A stretch of 64,000 bases of DNA from NCBI GenBank assembly GCA_003131315.1, contig PKUV01000082.1, forward strand, positions 1 through 64,000, in the 5' to 3' direction. A program made the translations under genes and the position numbers. This stretch comes from Acidobacteriaceae bacterium (lineage in GTDB: Bacteria; Acidobacteriota; Terriglobia; Terriglobales; Acidobacteriaceae). Positions within the stretch are counted from its first letter, which is position 1, and every line of letters starts with the position of its first letter. The notes below the pieces were generated by a model. It searched no databases. It saw nothing but the letters and a program-made list of their open reading frames with translations, and was not told where the DNA came from. Positions 7,467 to 15,819 of the stretch are shown one piece after another.

Positions 7467-9628
7467 TTCGTGCCCGTCACGCCGCCATATTTCGTCAGCC
7501 ACTTCAACTCTTCCCTTACTTTGATCTTTCCGTGCCATGGATTCTTCGCGAGCGAGTGTCCCTCGCCGGGAAAGATCAGCAGGTCACTCGGAACATTCAG
7601 CTCGTGCAGAGCGCGATCAAGCAGGTAGTCCTCGAGCACCGCAACCCGAATGTCGTCCGCCCCGCCGACCATGTGGGTCGGCGTGCGGACTTTATTGAGC
7701 TGGTAAATCGCGCCTTCGCTGCGATAGCGATCGGCGGTTTCCCAGGGCAGCCCGCCGAGGAAATAGGCGTCGTCGAAAGTGGTGTCGTCGTTGCCCCAGT
7801 TGGCGACGTGCTCCACCGCGCCCGCGCCCGTAACTGCGGCCTTAAAGCGAGTGGTCTGGGTGATCAGCCAGTTCGTCATGTAACCGCCGTAGCTGTAGCC
7901 GCCTATGGCCAACTGGTTCGCGTCGGCAATCCCGTCTTTCACGAGCGCATCGACGCCAGTCAATATATCTTTGCCGGGCCGGGAAACAATTTCAGGGACG
8001 ATCTGCAGCGTGAACTTGTCTCCGTACCCGGTCGATCCGCGATAGTTCGGCTCGAACACCAGCCAGCCCGCGGTGGCGGCCAGGCGATCCCACTGATACC
8101 AATCTGCCTCGAAGTGGTTGCCATCGGCATCCTGCGGCCCGCCGTGGATGAACACAAACATCGGCAGCTTCTTCGCCTCAAACTTTCCTGGCGGATACAT
8201 CAGCATGCCCTCCACGGGCGTGCCGTCGTCGGAGGTCCAGCGATAGGGCTTGGCCAGGGGCAGGTCTCGCTCGGTGAACAGCTTATTGAAGGAAGTGATG
8301 GGCCGTGCCTGCGCCAGTTTGTCGGGGCCGTCGGCGATGTAAACTTCCGTGGGCCGCTCGATGGCCGAGTATGCAAATGCAATACGCGTGCTTTGAGATT
8401 GCGCCGCGGCAGAGGGGATTTCATAGGTTCCAGCCCATCCCTCGCGCTTCACGAGGGCGGCTTTCGGATTCGCCTGCGACACCAGTTGCACCTCAGTCCC
8501 CATGCGGCAGGCGCACAGTACTGAGCCGTCGGGAAGCGGCGTGTAACGCACGACTTCGCCTGGGTAGTCGGCAAACCAGCGCTGGACTTCGCTTTTGCCT
8601 TGCGTGTCGCCGGCGTCGACCCAGTAGAGGCGCGGTTGCGGATCTTCATACTTTCGTTCCAGCGATCCCAGGTTGACCTGAAAAAACAGATGCCGATTAT
8701 CCGGAGCCCATTCCAGATTCAATTCCACGGCCTCGTTATGGGTCAGGCGGATGGGCGTGGCTTCCGCTGCACTGTTAACTAAGTTGACGAGGTAGAGTTC
8801 GATGTCCTCGACCTTCTCCTGACGCTCGGACACCGACGAAGTCACGAAGGCCAACCGCTGGCCGTCGTGCGAGATGCTCATTTGCCCCACACGCAGAGGC
8901 GTGCGCGCAATTGCGACTGCGCCTAGCGTTGCGCCGGAATCTTTTTCCGCGTCAGTGATTTCTTTGGAGCCGAGCGCGGCGTGGCGGGCCAGGGTTTCAT
9001 CGAGAGTGATGCGGAAAATCACGTCGCCGCGCTCATCGCCGCGGTAACGGATCACGTCCTTCCAATCTTTTTTGTGATCGTCGTTCTGCTGCTTGGTCCA
9101 GGGTTGGCGGGTGGCGAAAACGATTGCCTTCGAGTCCCGAGACCAGGCAAAGGCGTGGACTTCGTCCTCGCCTGAAGTGATGGCAAAGGCCTCGCCGCCG
9201 CTGGGCGAAATCAGAAACAGCTGGGCGACGTCTTTTTCTTTGTCTTTGCCGTCTCCCGCGTCTGCATCGTTGCCATCGGCGGCTTTGCGTTCCGAGAGGA
9301 ACGCGATCCACTGGCCGTTGGGCGACCATTGCGGCGAGCCGTCATGCCCGGATTGCGTTAACTGCGTCAAGCTTCCGCCGCTGGCCGCGGTCCGATAGAG
9401 CCAGAGTTCTTTGCGGAAGATCTGCCGATCCCAGTCGGCCTTTTCCGTTCCGATGACGACGGAGTTGCCATCCGGCGAAACTTTCACCGCGGGGAAGCTC
9501 ACCGAGTTGAAGAATTCATCGAGCGTGAGCTTCGGCTTTGCGGTTTGGGCATGGGTAAAGATCGAAGTGGAAATCACGGACACAAGGGAGACCAGCAGGA
9601 CTGATCGTCGCATAGAAGATCGTCGCAT
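7463..9628 (-). CDS. secreted S9 family peptidase (prolyl oligopeptidase/acylaminoacyl peptidase type)
   Basis: A serine peptidase of 721 aa. The N-terminus carries a Sec-type signal (RRSVLLVSLVSVISTSIFTHAQ), so it is exported, probably to the periplasm. A WD40-like/beta-propeller region follows (repeated SPNGQWIAF-, SRDSKAIVF- and SHDGQRLAF-like blades, about residues 40-430), then an alpha/beta hydrolase domain (about 460-715). The catalytic Ser is in GGYSYGGYMTNW, the Asp in GGADDIRV and the His in GEGHSL. A TTG at 9652 and an ATG at 9613 are alternative starts; a 14-bp duplication (TATGCGACGATC-type) around the start created two candidate ATGs. It is probably a monocistronic scavenging peptidase, ending in the inverted-repeat element. 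Confidence 0.9.
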   Translation of the reverse strand: MRRSSMRRSVLLVSLVSVISTSIFTHAQTAKPKLTLDEFFNSVSFPAVKVSPDGNSVVIGTEKADWDRQIFRKELWLYRTAASGGSLTQLTQSGHDGSPQWSPNGQWIAFLSERKAADGNDADAGDGKDKEKDVAQLFLISPSGGEAFAITSGEDEVHAFAWSRDSKAIVFATRQPWTKQQNDDHKKDWKDVIRYRGDERGDVIFRITLDETLARHAALGSKEITDAEKDSGATLGAVAIARTPLRVGQMSISHDGQRLAFVTSSVSERQEKVEDIELYLVNLVNSAAEATPIRLTHNEAVELNLEWAPDNRHLFFQVNLGSLERKYEDPQPRLYWVDAGDTQGKSEVQRWFADYPGEVVRYTPLPDGSVLCACRMGTEVQLVSQANPKAALVKREGWAGTYEIPSAAAQSQSTRIAFAYSAIERPTEVYIADGPDKLAQARPITSFNKLFTERDLPLAKPYRWTSDDGTPVEGMLMYPPGKFEAKKLPMFVFIHGGPQDADGNHFEADWYQWDRLAATAGWLVFEPNYRGSTGYGDKFTLQIVPEIVSRPGKDILTGVDALVKDGIADANQLAIGGYSYGGYMTNWLITQTTRFKAAVTGAGAVEHVANWGNDDTTFDDAYFLGGLPWETADRYRSEGAIYQLNKVRTPTHMVGGADDIRVAVLEDYLLDRALHELNVPSDLLIFPGEGHSLAKNPWHGKIKVREELKWLTKYGGVTGTN

Positions 9629-9652
9629 AGAATTTTCGATAACAGTTTTCAA

Positions 9653-9936
9653 GAACTACGAGGTATACACTGCGCGCCTTGCTGGTGGCAAACGTTCGCC
9701 TGAGATCTTCATTCTGAAAAACGCCTTGCTTTTCTCGGATTGCCGACAAACTCGTGTTGCGCGCCGCAGTCGCCCTCAGCGGCTGAAGCCGCCGTTCATT
9801 TTGCGGCACTTACGACGCGGCTGAAGCCGCGCCCCTTCAAAACAAAGTCAAAACCCGAGTTTTTCCGCAGCTTGTGAAGTCGTGCCCTTCCCAAAAACCT
9901 GCGTGAATCAGAGTTTTTCAGCAGCTTGCTTTTCTT
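9653..9936. repeat. repeat-rich intergenic region
   Basis: Two copies of the hairpin GCGGCTGAAGCCGC (9779-9792 and 9817-9830) lie 38 bases apart around TGCGGCACTTACGACG. After them, GAGTTTTTC[C/A]GCAGCTTG occurs twice (9857-9874 and 9911-9928). Both motifs recur elsewhere in the window: GC[A/G]GCACTTACG near 10,640 and the TTTCCGCAGC motif inverted near 54,950. No gene was seen. The S9 peptidase promoter must lie at the left end. Confidence 0.7.
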
Positions 9937-10548
9937 TTACGGTGCGGTGGGTTGAGCGTTGCGCAGCGCCTCATCGAGCGGCTGGTTGCTCGGTACGGTT
10001 TGTTCTACAACGCGCCACCCGTCGTCATAGCCACGGAATCCGACGGTCGAGCGGTAGTGCACTCCGCTGTCGTAAAGCGCCGCGCCAACCTGATTAATGG
10101 AAACCCAACGCCAGGTGAACTCAACCTCGGCGAAGTTGCCGGCCTTGCTGATTCCGTCAATGCTCAGCAGTTCGCGGCGCGCGACTTGGATCCCGATCGG
10201 GCCATTGTCGGGAAGCGCACTCGAAATCAGGGGCCGTATCGTATCCACTCCGAGCGGGGTGAGCAATACGTCCCAGCAGGGCGGAGGGTCGACTTCGGCG
10301 GGACACTTCTGCTCGGTGCCAATGATCCATCCGCGGCGCTGTAACACCATGAAGTCCGGAGAACTGAAATCCTTGTTGGAAACGATGCCGGTCGTGAGCC
10401 AGAACAATTGGGGCGCCTTGAATGCGTCGGAGGCCGAGATCAAGTCGGCGGCGAGCCGGCGCGTCAGGAAATCGCGCGGAGAGCAGCCCAGGCCCAGACA
10501 CAACAAGACCGCCAGCAGCAATGTTTTTGTCGCTTTTGTCGGGCGCAT
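9937..10548 (-). CDS. putative lipoprotein of unknown function (203 aa)
   Basis: The N-terminus is a lipoprotein signal: positively charged MRPTKATKTL, a hydrophobic stretch, then lipobox LGLGC with Cys22 as the lipidated residue. The mature part has no recognised domain. It contains two further cysteines (KCPAEVDPPPC) that could form a disulfide, and a C-terminal beta-rich stretch (FAEVEFTWRWVSINQVG, YRSTVGFRGYDDGWRVVEQ). It is probably anchored in the outer membrane or inner membrane leaflet. It is monocistronic and flanked by repeats on both sides. Confidence 0.75.
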   Translation of the reverse strand: MRPTKATKTLLLAVLLCLGLGCSPRDFLTRRLAADLISASDAFKAPQLFWLTTGIVSNKDFSSPDFMVLQRRGWIIGTEQKCPAEVDPPPCWDVLLTPLGVDTIRPLISSALPDNGPIGIQVARRELLSIDGISKAGNFAEVEFTWRWVSINQVGAALYDSGVHYRSTVGFRGYDDGWRVVEQTVPSNQPLDEALRNAQPTAP

Positions 10549-10613
10549 GAATGTTGATTATTGTCGCGAGAGGATTTTAACAGCCCGTGGTGAAATTCCA
10601 ATCCCCGGCCGCA

Positions 10614-10676
10614 GCGCCTGAAGGCGCTCCCATAACGCAGCACTTACGGCATCGCTAAAGCGATGCCCTGATACGA
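10614..10676. repeat. double-hairpin REP-like element
   Basis: Hairpin GCGCCTGAAGGCGC (10614-10627) is followed by GCAGCACTTACGGC and hairpin ATCGCTAAAGCGAT (10651-10664), then GCCCTGATACGAA. The second half is the reverse complement of part of the element at 54,966-55,053, so both belong to one dispersed family. Confidence 0.75.
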
Positions 10677-10679
10677 ATC

Positions 10680-11822
10680 TCACTTGTACCACGGACTGTT
10701 CACCAATTGCGCCCGCCTGCGGGGCAGAAAAGGCGCGGCCGCAATCTGGCCGTCAAATTTCTTCGACCAGCGGCCGGGGATCGGCGCGTGGCACGCCGGG
10801 CAATCGCCTTGCGGAGTCAACTTGTACTGCTCGATCGAATATCCATAGCGCTGGATCAGCAGTTCGCCGCACCGATGGCAATGAGTATCTTCGAGGCCCT
10901 CCACCCGCCCGGAAAGGTTGCCAGCGTAGACGTAGTGCAATCCTGCTTCACGGCCAATGGCGGCGGCGCGCAGCAGGTCTTCGGGACGCGTATCGGCGGG
11001 CGAAGTCATTTTGTAGTTCTGGTGAAAGGCGGTCACGTGCCAGGGGATGTCGGGCGAAACGCCGGCCAGAAATGCGGTCAGGCTCCGCAGTTCGTCGTCG
11101 CTGTCGTTGAAGCCTGGAATGAGTAAGGTGACGATCTCCAGCCACACGCCCATCTTGTGCAAACTGCGGATGGTATCGAGGATCGGCTGCAGGCGTCCGC
11201 CGAGTTGGCGATAGTGGCGATCATCGAAGCTCTTGAGGTCCACCTTGTAGAGATCGATCCAGGGATGGAGATACTCGAGCACCTGCGGAGTCCCGTTGCC
11301 GTTCGAAACAAACGCGGTCAGCAAGCCCGCCTGGCGGGCCTGGCGGAAAACCGCAACCGCCCACTCGCTGGTGATCAGCGGCTCGTTATAGGTGCTGACC
11401 ACAACCTTTGCGCCTTGTGCAAGCGCGTCCTTGACCATCAGCTCCGGATCGGCCTCGATCGGCGGTGAGACAGCGTGCGGGTCGCGCAGCGCCTGCGAAG
11501 TGACCCAGTTCTGACAATAGGAGCAGTGCAGGTCGCAGCCCAGCATTCCGAAGCTGTAAGCGAGGGCTCCCGGGTGCGCGTGGAAAAACGGCTTCTTCTC
11601 GATCGGGTCACACTGCACTCCAGCGACATAGCCCCAGGGAACGTAGAGTGTGCCACCGTGGTTGAAGCGGACCTTGCAGACACCGGGTTGACCCTCGGGA
11701 ATCGGGCAGCAGTGGCCGCAGGCATAGCAGCGTACTCGATTGCGATCCAGCTTTTCCCAAAGCGCAGGGTCGCCTTCGCGAACGCGCTCGTCGGCAGTGA
11801 GGATATCGCGCAGCGTGGCCAC
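10680..11822 (-). CDS. amrS: AmmeMemoRadiSam system radical SAM enzyme
   Basis: A radical SAM protein of 380 aa. The 4Fe-4S/SAM motif CDLHCSYC is at C96, C100 and C103. The N-terminal cysteine cluster (C32, C35, C38, C39, C49) and the C-terminal zinc-ribbon-like cysteines (CHRCGELL and CPACHAPIPGRW) are characteristic of the AmmeMemoRadiSam (PFL-activating-enzyme-like, formerly PflA-like) family. Motifs LGCDLHCSYCQNW, STYNEPLITSEWAV and YKVDLKSF match it well. In many genomes it sits beside MEMO and AMMECR1 genes, but neither is visible here. Its substrate is unknown. The gene lies alone on the minus strand with a REP-like element after it. Confidence 0.88.
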   Translation of the reverse strand: MATLRDILTADERVREGDPALWEKLDRNRVRCYACGHCCPIPEGQPGVCKVRFNHGGTLYVPWGYVAGVQCDPIEKKPFFHAHPGALAYSFGMLGCDLHCSYCQNWVTSQALRDPHAVSPPIEADPELMVKDALAQGAKVVVSTYNEPLITSEWAVAVFRQARQAGLLTAFVSNGNGTPQVLEYLHPWIDLYKVDLKSFDDRHYRQLGGRLQPILDTIRSLHKMGVWLEIVTLLIPGFNDSDDELRSLTAFLAGVSPDIPWHVTAFHQNYKMTSPADTRPEDLLRAAAIGREAGLHYVYAGNLSGRVEGLEDTHCHRCGELLIQRYGYSIEQYKLTPQGDCPACHAPIPGRWSKKFDGQIAAAPFLPRRRAQLVNSPWYK

Positions 11823-11925
11823 GACTCTATTTTACGGCTGTTTGAGGCGAGCGGGTTATGGGGAGGCGAGTTCTTTACCACCGGGGGCACGGAGGACACA
11901 GGGGAAACCAGAAATGATCTCCAGT

Positions 11926-13698
11926 TCAGTTCCTTGCGGGCTTTGCGGAGTTGTGCTGGCGAATCCAGACCTCGGCCTGCTGGCGCGCGGCGGAGACCTG
12001 CGCCCGGGTCATTTGGGAAGCCAAGCCTTCGAGTCGAGATTTGCTGTTCTCGTCACCCTGGGCGAGCGCGAGCGCAGACCAGAGGTAGGCTTTGGACAAA
12101 TCTTGGGGAACTCCACGCCCCGCCCAATAGTAGGCGCCGAGCGTAGCCTGCGCGGTAACATGCCCTTGTTCGGCGGCGCGCAGGAACCACTGCATGGCCT
12201 GCGCGTCATCGTGCGGAACGCCCTCTCCGTTGTGGTAGCGCACGCCCATCTGCCACTGTGCGTCCGCGTCTCCCCGATCGGCGAGCTTTCGCAAGTCTGC
12301 CAGGGACTTCGCTTGCGCGCCGCGATCGGTCGCGCTCTGCCCCGAAACCGTCGAGGCCGCCCCGGCCCCCTTGACCAACGACCGCTGCGACGCTTGCGGT
12401 GAGCGAGCCCAACGCTTCTCGATCATGGGACCGACTAAATAGCCGAAAACCATCGCCACCACTAGAATGGCCAGCCCGAGCAGTCCGAGATGAAGCAAAC
12501 GAGACGGAGCTGTGGGCGCGCTTTCGGGGACCTGCTCGGGAACTTGCTCTGAGACGATTTGTCCGTGGACCTGCTGCGAGACTTGATCGAGGACTTCAGG
12601 CTTCTGTTCCCACAAGCCCTCGCGAGTCGCATGGATCGAAACTAACTCCGAAGCAGGAGGCTGCGACACGCCTGACACGGCTTCTGGCCCGATCGGCGTT
12701 TCCGGTTGAGTCTTTTCAGGCCGAGTGTTTTCAGGCTGAGTGTTTTCACGATGGGTTTTGGGAATCATTTCGACGAGCCGGTCCAAAACCGTCCCGTGGG
12801 CCTTCGTGAAACCGCGCGGATGCGGAGAGAAAACCTCCAGCAGGCCGACCACCCGGAAATCGGACACGACGGGAGCGGCCATGAGCGAGCCTATGCCCAG
12901 TGTGCGACAGACTTCCGGATCGGTACGCGAATCGTTTTCCGCATCCTCGCACGAGACGAGGAGACCACCGCGAACGCATTCGCCAGACAGCCCTTGTTTT
13001 ACGTCCACGGGGGCTCCCAGCGGCGGCGCTGGTTCACCGGCTCGCGCCCGGCAGATCATCTTGTCATCCGTGAGAAACGCCAGGGCCGCGCCACTGGCTC
13101 CGGTGAGACTCAAGGCGCGCTCGGTGATGAGCTGCAAAACTGCATCGACGTCGTCACCGATCTCGCGGACCTCGCGGCGAACTGCTTCCACCGAAGAGAG
13201 CGTTCCGCTTCGATCGGAGATCGGGACGGCACTGCGGGCTTCACTGGCCGGCGCCGGCTCGGGCGATTTCTCTTCCTCGCGCCGCGCTAGTTGCTCGGTT
13301 CGAGCAGCGTGGTTGGAGCAGGCGATCAGCAGGTTGGCAAAAAGCCATTCTTTCAGTATTTGCCGGGAACTCTCAGGAAGCCCGGAAAACCGGATACCTC
13401 CGCGGCCCGCGTCATCGCTCCAGATCACCTGGCCACTGCCATGAATGTAACTTTTGGTTTCAGGCAGATCGAGACAAAGCGTTACGGCTCGGTTGATTTC
13501 CAGGCGTTCACTGGTTTGGACGGCGAAGCCGTCTTCGTGCAGGTCGAGCAATTCGCTCAGGTCCACAACCATGCCGGTCTGCGGACCATTGAAACTGGCG
13601 TAAACCGGAGTGTGGAGTTTTTGACGAACGCTGCGGCGCCGCTCTCCGTTGGGAGCCCCTGCAATTGGATCCGGCAATCTGAGAATGCTCCGATCCAT
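11926..13698 (-). CDS. PilZ-GAF-TM-Sel1 repeat protein
   Basis: A 590-aa multidomain protein. A PilZ-like domain (about residues 18-115; RRRSVRQKLH then DLSELLDLHEDGFAV) is followed by a GAF domain (about 160-310; LSLTGASGAALAFL, LIGSLMAAPV, GLLEVFSPHPRGF). A Pro/Glu/Thr-rich linker comes next (TQPENTRPEKTQPE), then a transmembrane segment (about 400-422) and two Sel1-like repeats (about 465-550; DAQWQMGVRYHNGEGVP and AQATLGAYYWAGRGVP). The start at 13698 has GGAGG five bases upstream; the ATG at 13710 is less likely. PilZ and GAF are cytoplasmic and Sel1 periplasmic. The PilZ RxxxR is present but the second motif is irregular, so c-di-GMP binding is uncertain. It probably links an intracellular signal to envelope proteins. 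Confidence 0.82.
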   Translation of the reverse strand: MDRSILRLPDPIAGAPNGERRRSVRQKLHTPVYASFNGPQTGMVVDLSELLDLHEDGFAVQTSERLEINRAVTLCLDLPETKSYIHGSGQVIWSDDAGRGGIRFSGLPESSRQILKEWLFANLLIACSNHAARTEQLARREEEKSPEPAPASEARSAVPISDRSGTLSSVEAVRREVREIGDDVDAVLQLITERALSLTGASGAALAFLTDDKMICRARAGEPAPPLGAPVDVKQGLSGECVRGGLLVSCEDAENDSRTDPEVCRTLGIGSLMAAPVVSDFRVVGLLEVFSPHPRGFTKAHGTVLDRLVEMIPKTHRENTQPENTRPEKTQPETPIGPEAVSGVSQPPASELVSIHATREGLWEQKPEVLDQVSQQVHGQIVSEQVPEQVPESAPTAPSRLLHLGLLGLAILVVAMVFGYLVGPMIEKRWARSPQASQRSLVKGAGAASTVSGQSATDRGAQAKSLADLRKLADRGDADAQWQMGVRYHNGEGVPHDDAQAMQWFLRAAEQGHVTAQATLGAYYWAGRGVPQDLSKAYLWSALALAQGDENSKSRLEGLASQMTRAQVSAARQQAEVWIRQHNSAKPARN

Positions 13699-13748
13699 AG
13701 TTGCCTCCATATTAACTCAGGGATCGAAAGGAAGGGAGCAAGATCCCA

Positions 13749-13874
13749 CGTAGGGACAGCCCCCCGGCTGTCCAGGTGAGCGTAGCTCGCCTGGGGTTTC
13801 GTTTGTCCATCCTTGTATTCAAGAGCGGGGCGGGGCTTCGCTCCGCCGGACAGCCGGGGGCAGCTGTCCCTACG
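13749..13874. repeat. complex palindromic element, 126 bp
   Basis: Outer arms GTAGGGACAGCCCCCCGGCT (from 13751) and its near complement ending at 13874 differ by a 2-base indel. Inside are a second palindrome, CCAGGTGAGC/GCTCGCCTGG (13772-13794), and a GC-rich hairpin around GGGGCTTCGCTCC. It sits between the WecA-like gene's 3' end and the PilZ-GAF-Sel1 gene. It is probably a dispersed repeat. Confidence 0.7.
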
Positions 13875-13902
13875 TTCGCTTCGATCGGTCTTGCGAAAGC
13901 CG

Positions 13903-15447
13903 TTAGAGGTTCGCGGCCAGAAACTGGGTGTCGCCTTGCGCAGCCGGCACGAGAACCTCGGGCATGGACAGCACTCGATCAAGCGCGTCTGCGAGGGTAG
14001 CGGGAAATTCGGAAGTCAGGAGGTTGACATCCAATTGAAGATCACGGGGGCTGTAGATGCGGTAGACAACGAGTGAGCCGCGGCGCCGGTTCGAAGTTGT
14101 CACCAAGTCCAGCGTCAGCTTCCACGAAGGCTGGCTGGAAATTGCCGTCATGTGAGGAAACTTGCTCCAGTGAAAGTGACGGTTGGTTTCGCCGGGCGCC
14201 GCTTGATCGCCGGGAAGCGACTTGAGTTGCAATTCGAACGCATCGAAATCGTTGCTATCGAAGGCGGCGACCAGCACGCTGCGCACCTGACCGAAATCAC
14301 CGACCACTTTGAGTTCCTCGACCGCGCGGCGCACCGAAAGATTGTTGATCACGATCTGCCGCTGTTCCATGGTGCGGTGCGCGACTCGCCGCAGTTCGCC
14401 GAACTCGAGATAGTTCAGATGCTGGACTCCCAGCCAGACGCCGGTCCCGACGACCGCCAGCACGAGTCCCAGGGTGCTGCCCGTCGGCCAAAGCAGGAAC
14501 AGGCTGAGCATGGCAAACACGGCGGAGACGGCGTAGAGAACGATCACCACCTGGCGATGCGAAAAACCCATCTGCAGCAACTTGTGGTGGATGTGTTCGC
14601 GATCGGCGGTGAAAATCGGGCGCCCGCTGATCAGCCGTCGCAGGATGGAGAGCAACGTTTCCAGAATCGGCAATCCGAATGAAACCACCGGGATGGCCAC
14701 GGCCACGAAAGTCGGCGCTTTCTGCGCTCCTGCCAGAGCCAGCGCGCTGAGCATGAAACCGATGAACAGGCTGCCCGAATCACCCAGAAAAATCGTGGCC
14801 GGATTGAAGTTGAAGCGAAGGAATCCCAGGATGGCGCCGGCGAGGGTCACGCTCATCAGGGAGCCGAGCCATGAATGATCGACCAGCGAGACGACAAAAA
14901 ACACAATCGTCGAAAACAGGGCCGATCCGGCGGCCAAACCATCCAGGCCATCGATAAGATTGAAGGCATTGGTAACCGCAACCACCCACAATACCGTGAG
15001 GGGCAATCCGACGAACCAGGGCAGCGAGTGGGATCCGAAGATCAGCGGCAGATCGAGAACGCGCATTCCGCCGGCGAAGAGCATCGCCGCGGCGATCGCC
15101 TGCACGGCAAACTTCAAATACGGGCCTGCGCCGCGGAGATCATCGTAGATGCCGAGACAAAAAATCAGGCAGGCCGGAACATAAATACGGAGAAGCGTGG
15201 TGGGAGCGAGTCCATCGAGCAGGCGGGGAAATACGAGGGAGAGCCCCAACCACACAATCAAGCTGACCGAGAAAGCCAGGAAAATCGCTACGCCCCCCAA
15301 ACGGGGAAGCGAGGCCTGGTGGGCTTGCCGTCCGTCTCGCGGCACGGAAACCCAGCCTCTGCGGGTTGCCAGGTCTCGCACTTCACGCGTAGCCACAAAC
15401 GACAGAGCCAGCGAGAACGCAAATAACCCAAAGAACAGGAGCGTCAA
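13903..15447 (-). CDS. WecA/MraY-family undecaprenyl-phosphate sugar-1-phosphate transferase
   Basis: A polytopic membrane enzyme of 514 aa that transfers a HexNAc-1-phosphate from a UDP-sugar to undecaprenyl phosphate, the first step of a lipid-linked glycan. Motifs: GIYDDL (about 98-103), NAFNLIDGLDGLA (about 160-172), FLGDSGS (about 220-226) and the histidine motif ADREHIHH (about 286-293). The core spans about 330 residues with roughly ten membrane segments. A C-terminal extension of about 165 residues (from YLEFGELRRV) is soluble and not part of MraY or WecA, and may regulate activity. It diverges from the Wza-like gene. It is the likely initiator of the polysaccharide made by this locus. 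Confidence 0.9.
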   Translation of the reverse strand: MTLLFFGLFAFSLALSFVATREVRDLATRRGWVSVPRDGRQAHQASLPRLGGVAIFLAFSVSLIVWLGLSLVFPRLLDGLAPTTLLRIYVPACLIFCLGIYDDLRGAGPYLKFAVQAIAAAMLFAGGMRVLDLPLIFGSHSLPWFVGLPLTVLWVVAVTNAFNLIDGLDGLAAGSALFSTIVFFVVSLVDHSWLGSLMSVTLAGAILGFLRFNFNPATIFLGDSGSLFIGFMLSALALAGAQKAPTFVAVAIPVVSFGLPILETLLSILRRLISGRPIFTADREHIHHKLLQMGFSHRQVVIVLYAVSAVFAMLSLFLLWPTGSTLGLVLAVVGTGVWLGVQHLNYLEFGELRRVAHRTMEQRQIVINNLSVRRAVEELKVVGDFGQVRSVLVAAFDSNDFDAFELQLKSLPGDQAAPGETNRHFHWSKFPHMTAISSQPSWKLTLDLVTTSNRRRGSLVVYRIYSPRDLQLDVNLLTSEFPATLADALDRVLSMPEVLVPAAQGDTQFLAANL

Positions 15448-15819
15448 AATCAGACTTCCCTTCCGGCTGAAACACCCGGCATCTCAGACCACGTGCGCTG
15501 CGCGGAAGTTTCAGTCAATTTAGCCGCCGGACGGGGACCCATTAGTTTCTCCCGTTGCAGTAATATCACATGCCAATTTTGATGGTCCGTTGGGCATCGC
15601 ACATACGCAGAAGATTCTTGTTCGTTTTTGGTGGCGCCAGTGACGAATCAATGTTGGTTTTCTGGAACTATACAACTCGGGGCCGTCGCTGAGCAACTGT
15701 TTGGCGCATTTCTTCGTTAAAGTTGATGGTCGCAGGGCTGTGAAACAGAGCGTTCTGCGCCGATTTTACTGGGTGGCGTGTGTTAAACTCGACGCACGCA
15801 TAAATCCAGGAGTCTGAGT
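15448..15819. promoter_or_regulatory. divergent promoter region between wecA-like and wza-like genes
   Basis: This 372-bp region is AT-richer than its surroundings, especially 15,540-15,670, as expected of promoters. No definite -35/-10 pair was assigned. A CCAGGAG ribosome binding site (15806-15812) lies seven bases before the wza-like ATG. No gene was seen. Confidence 0.45.

Noticed and set aside
7379-8524. Long plus-strand open frame (381 codons) over the S9 peptidase
   Set aside because: It is antisense to a gene with all catalytic motifs; composition is biased and no start signal or domain is seen.
9857-9928. Repeated GAGTTTTTC[C/A]GCAGCTTG as a possible terminator or regulator site
   Set aside because: It is not a hairpin with a T-run, and a related copy occurs inverted near 54,950, so it is better explained as a dispersed repeat.
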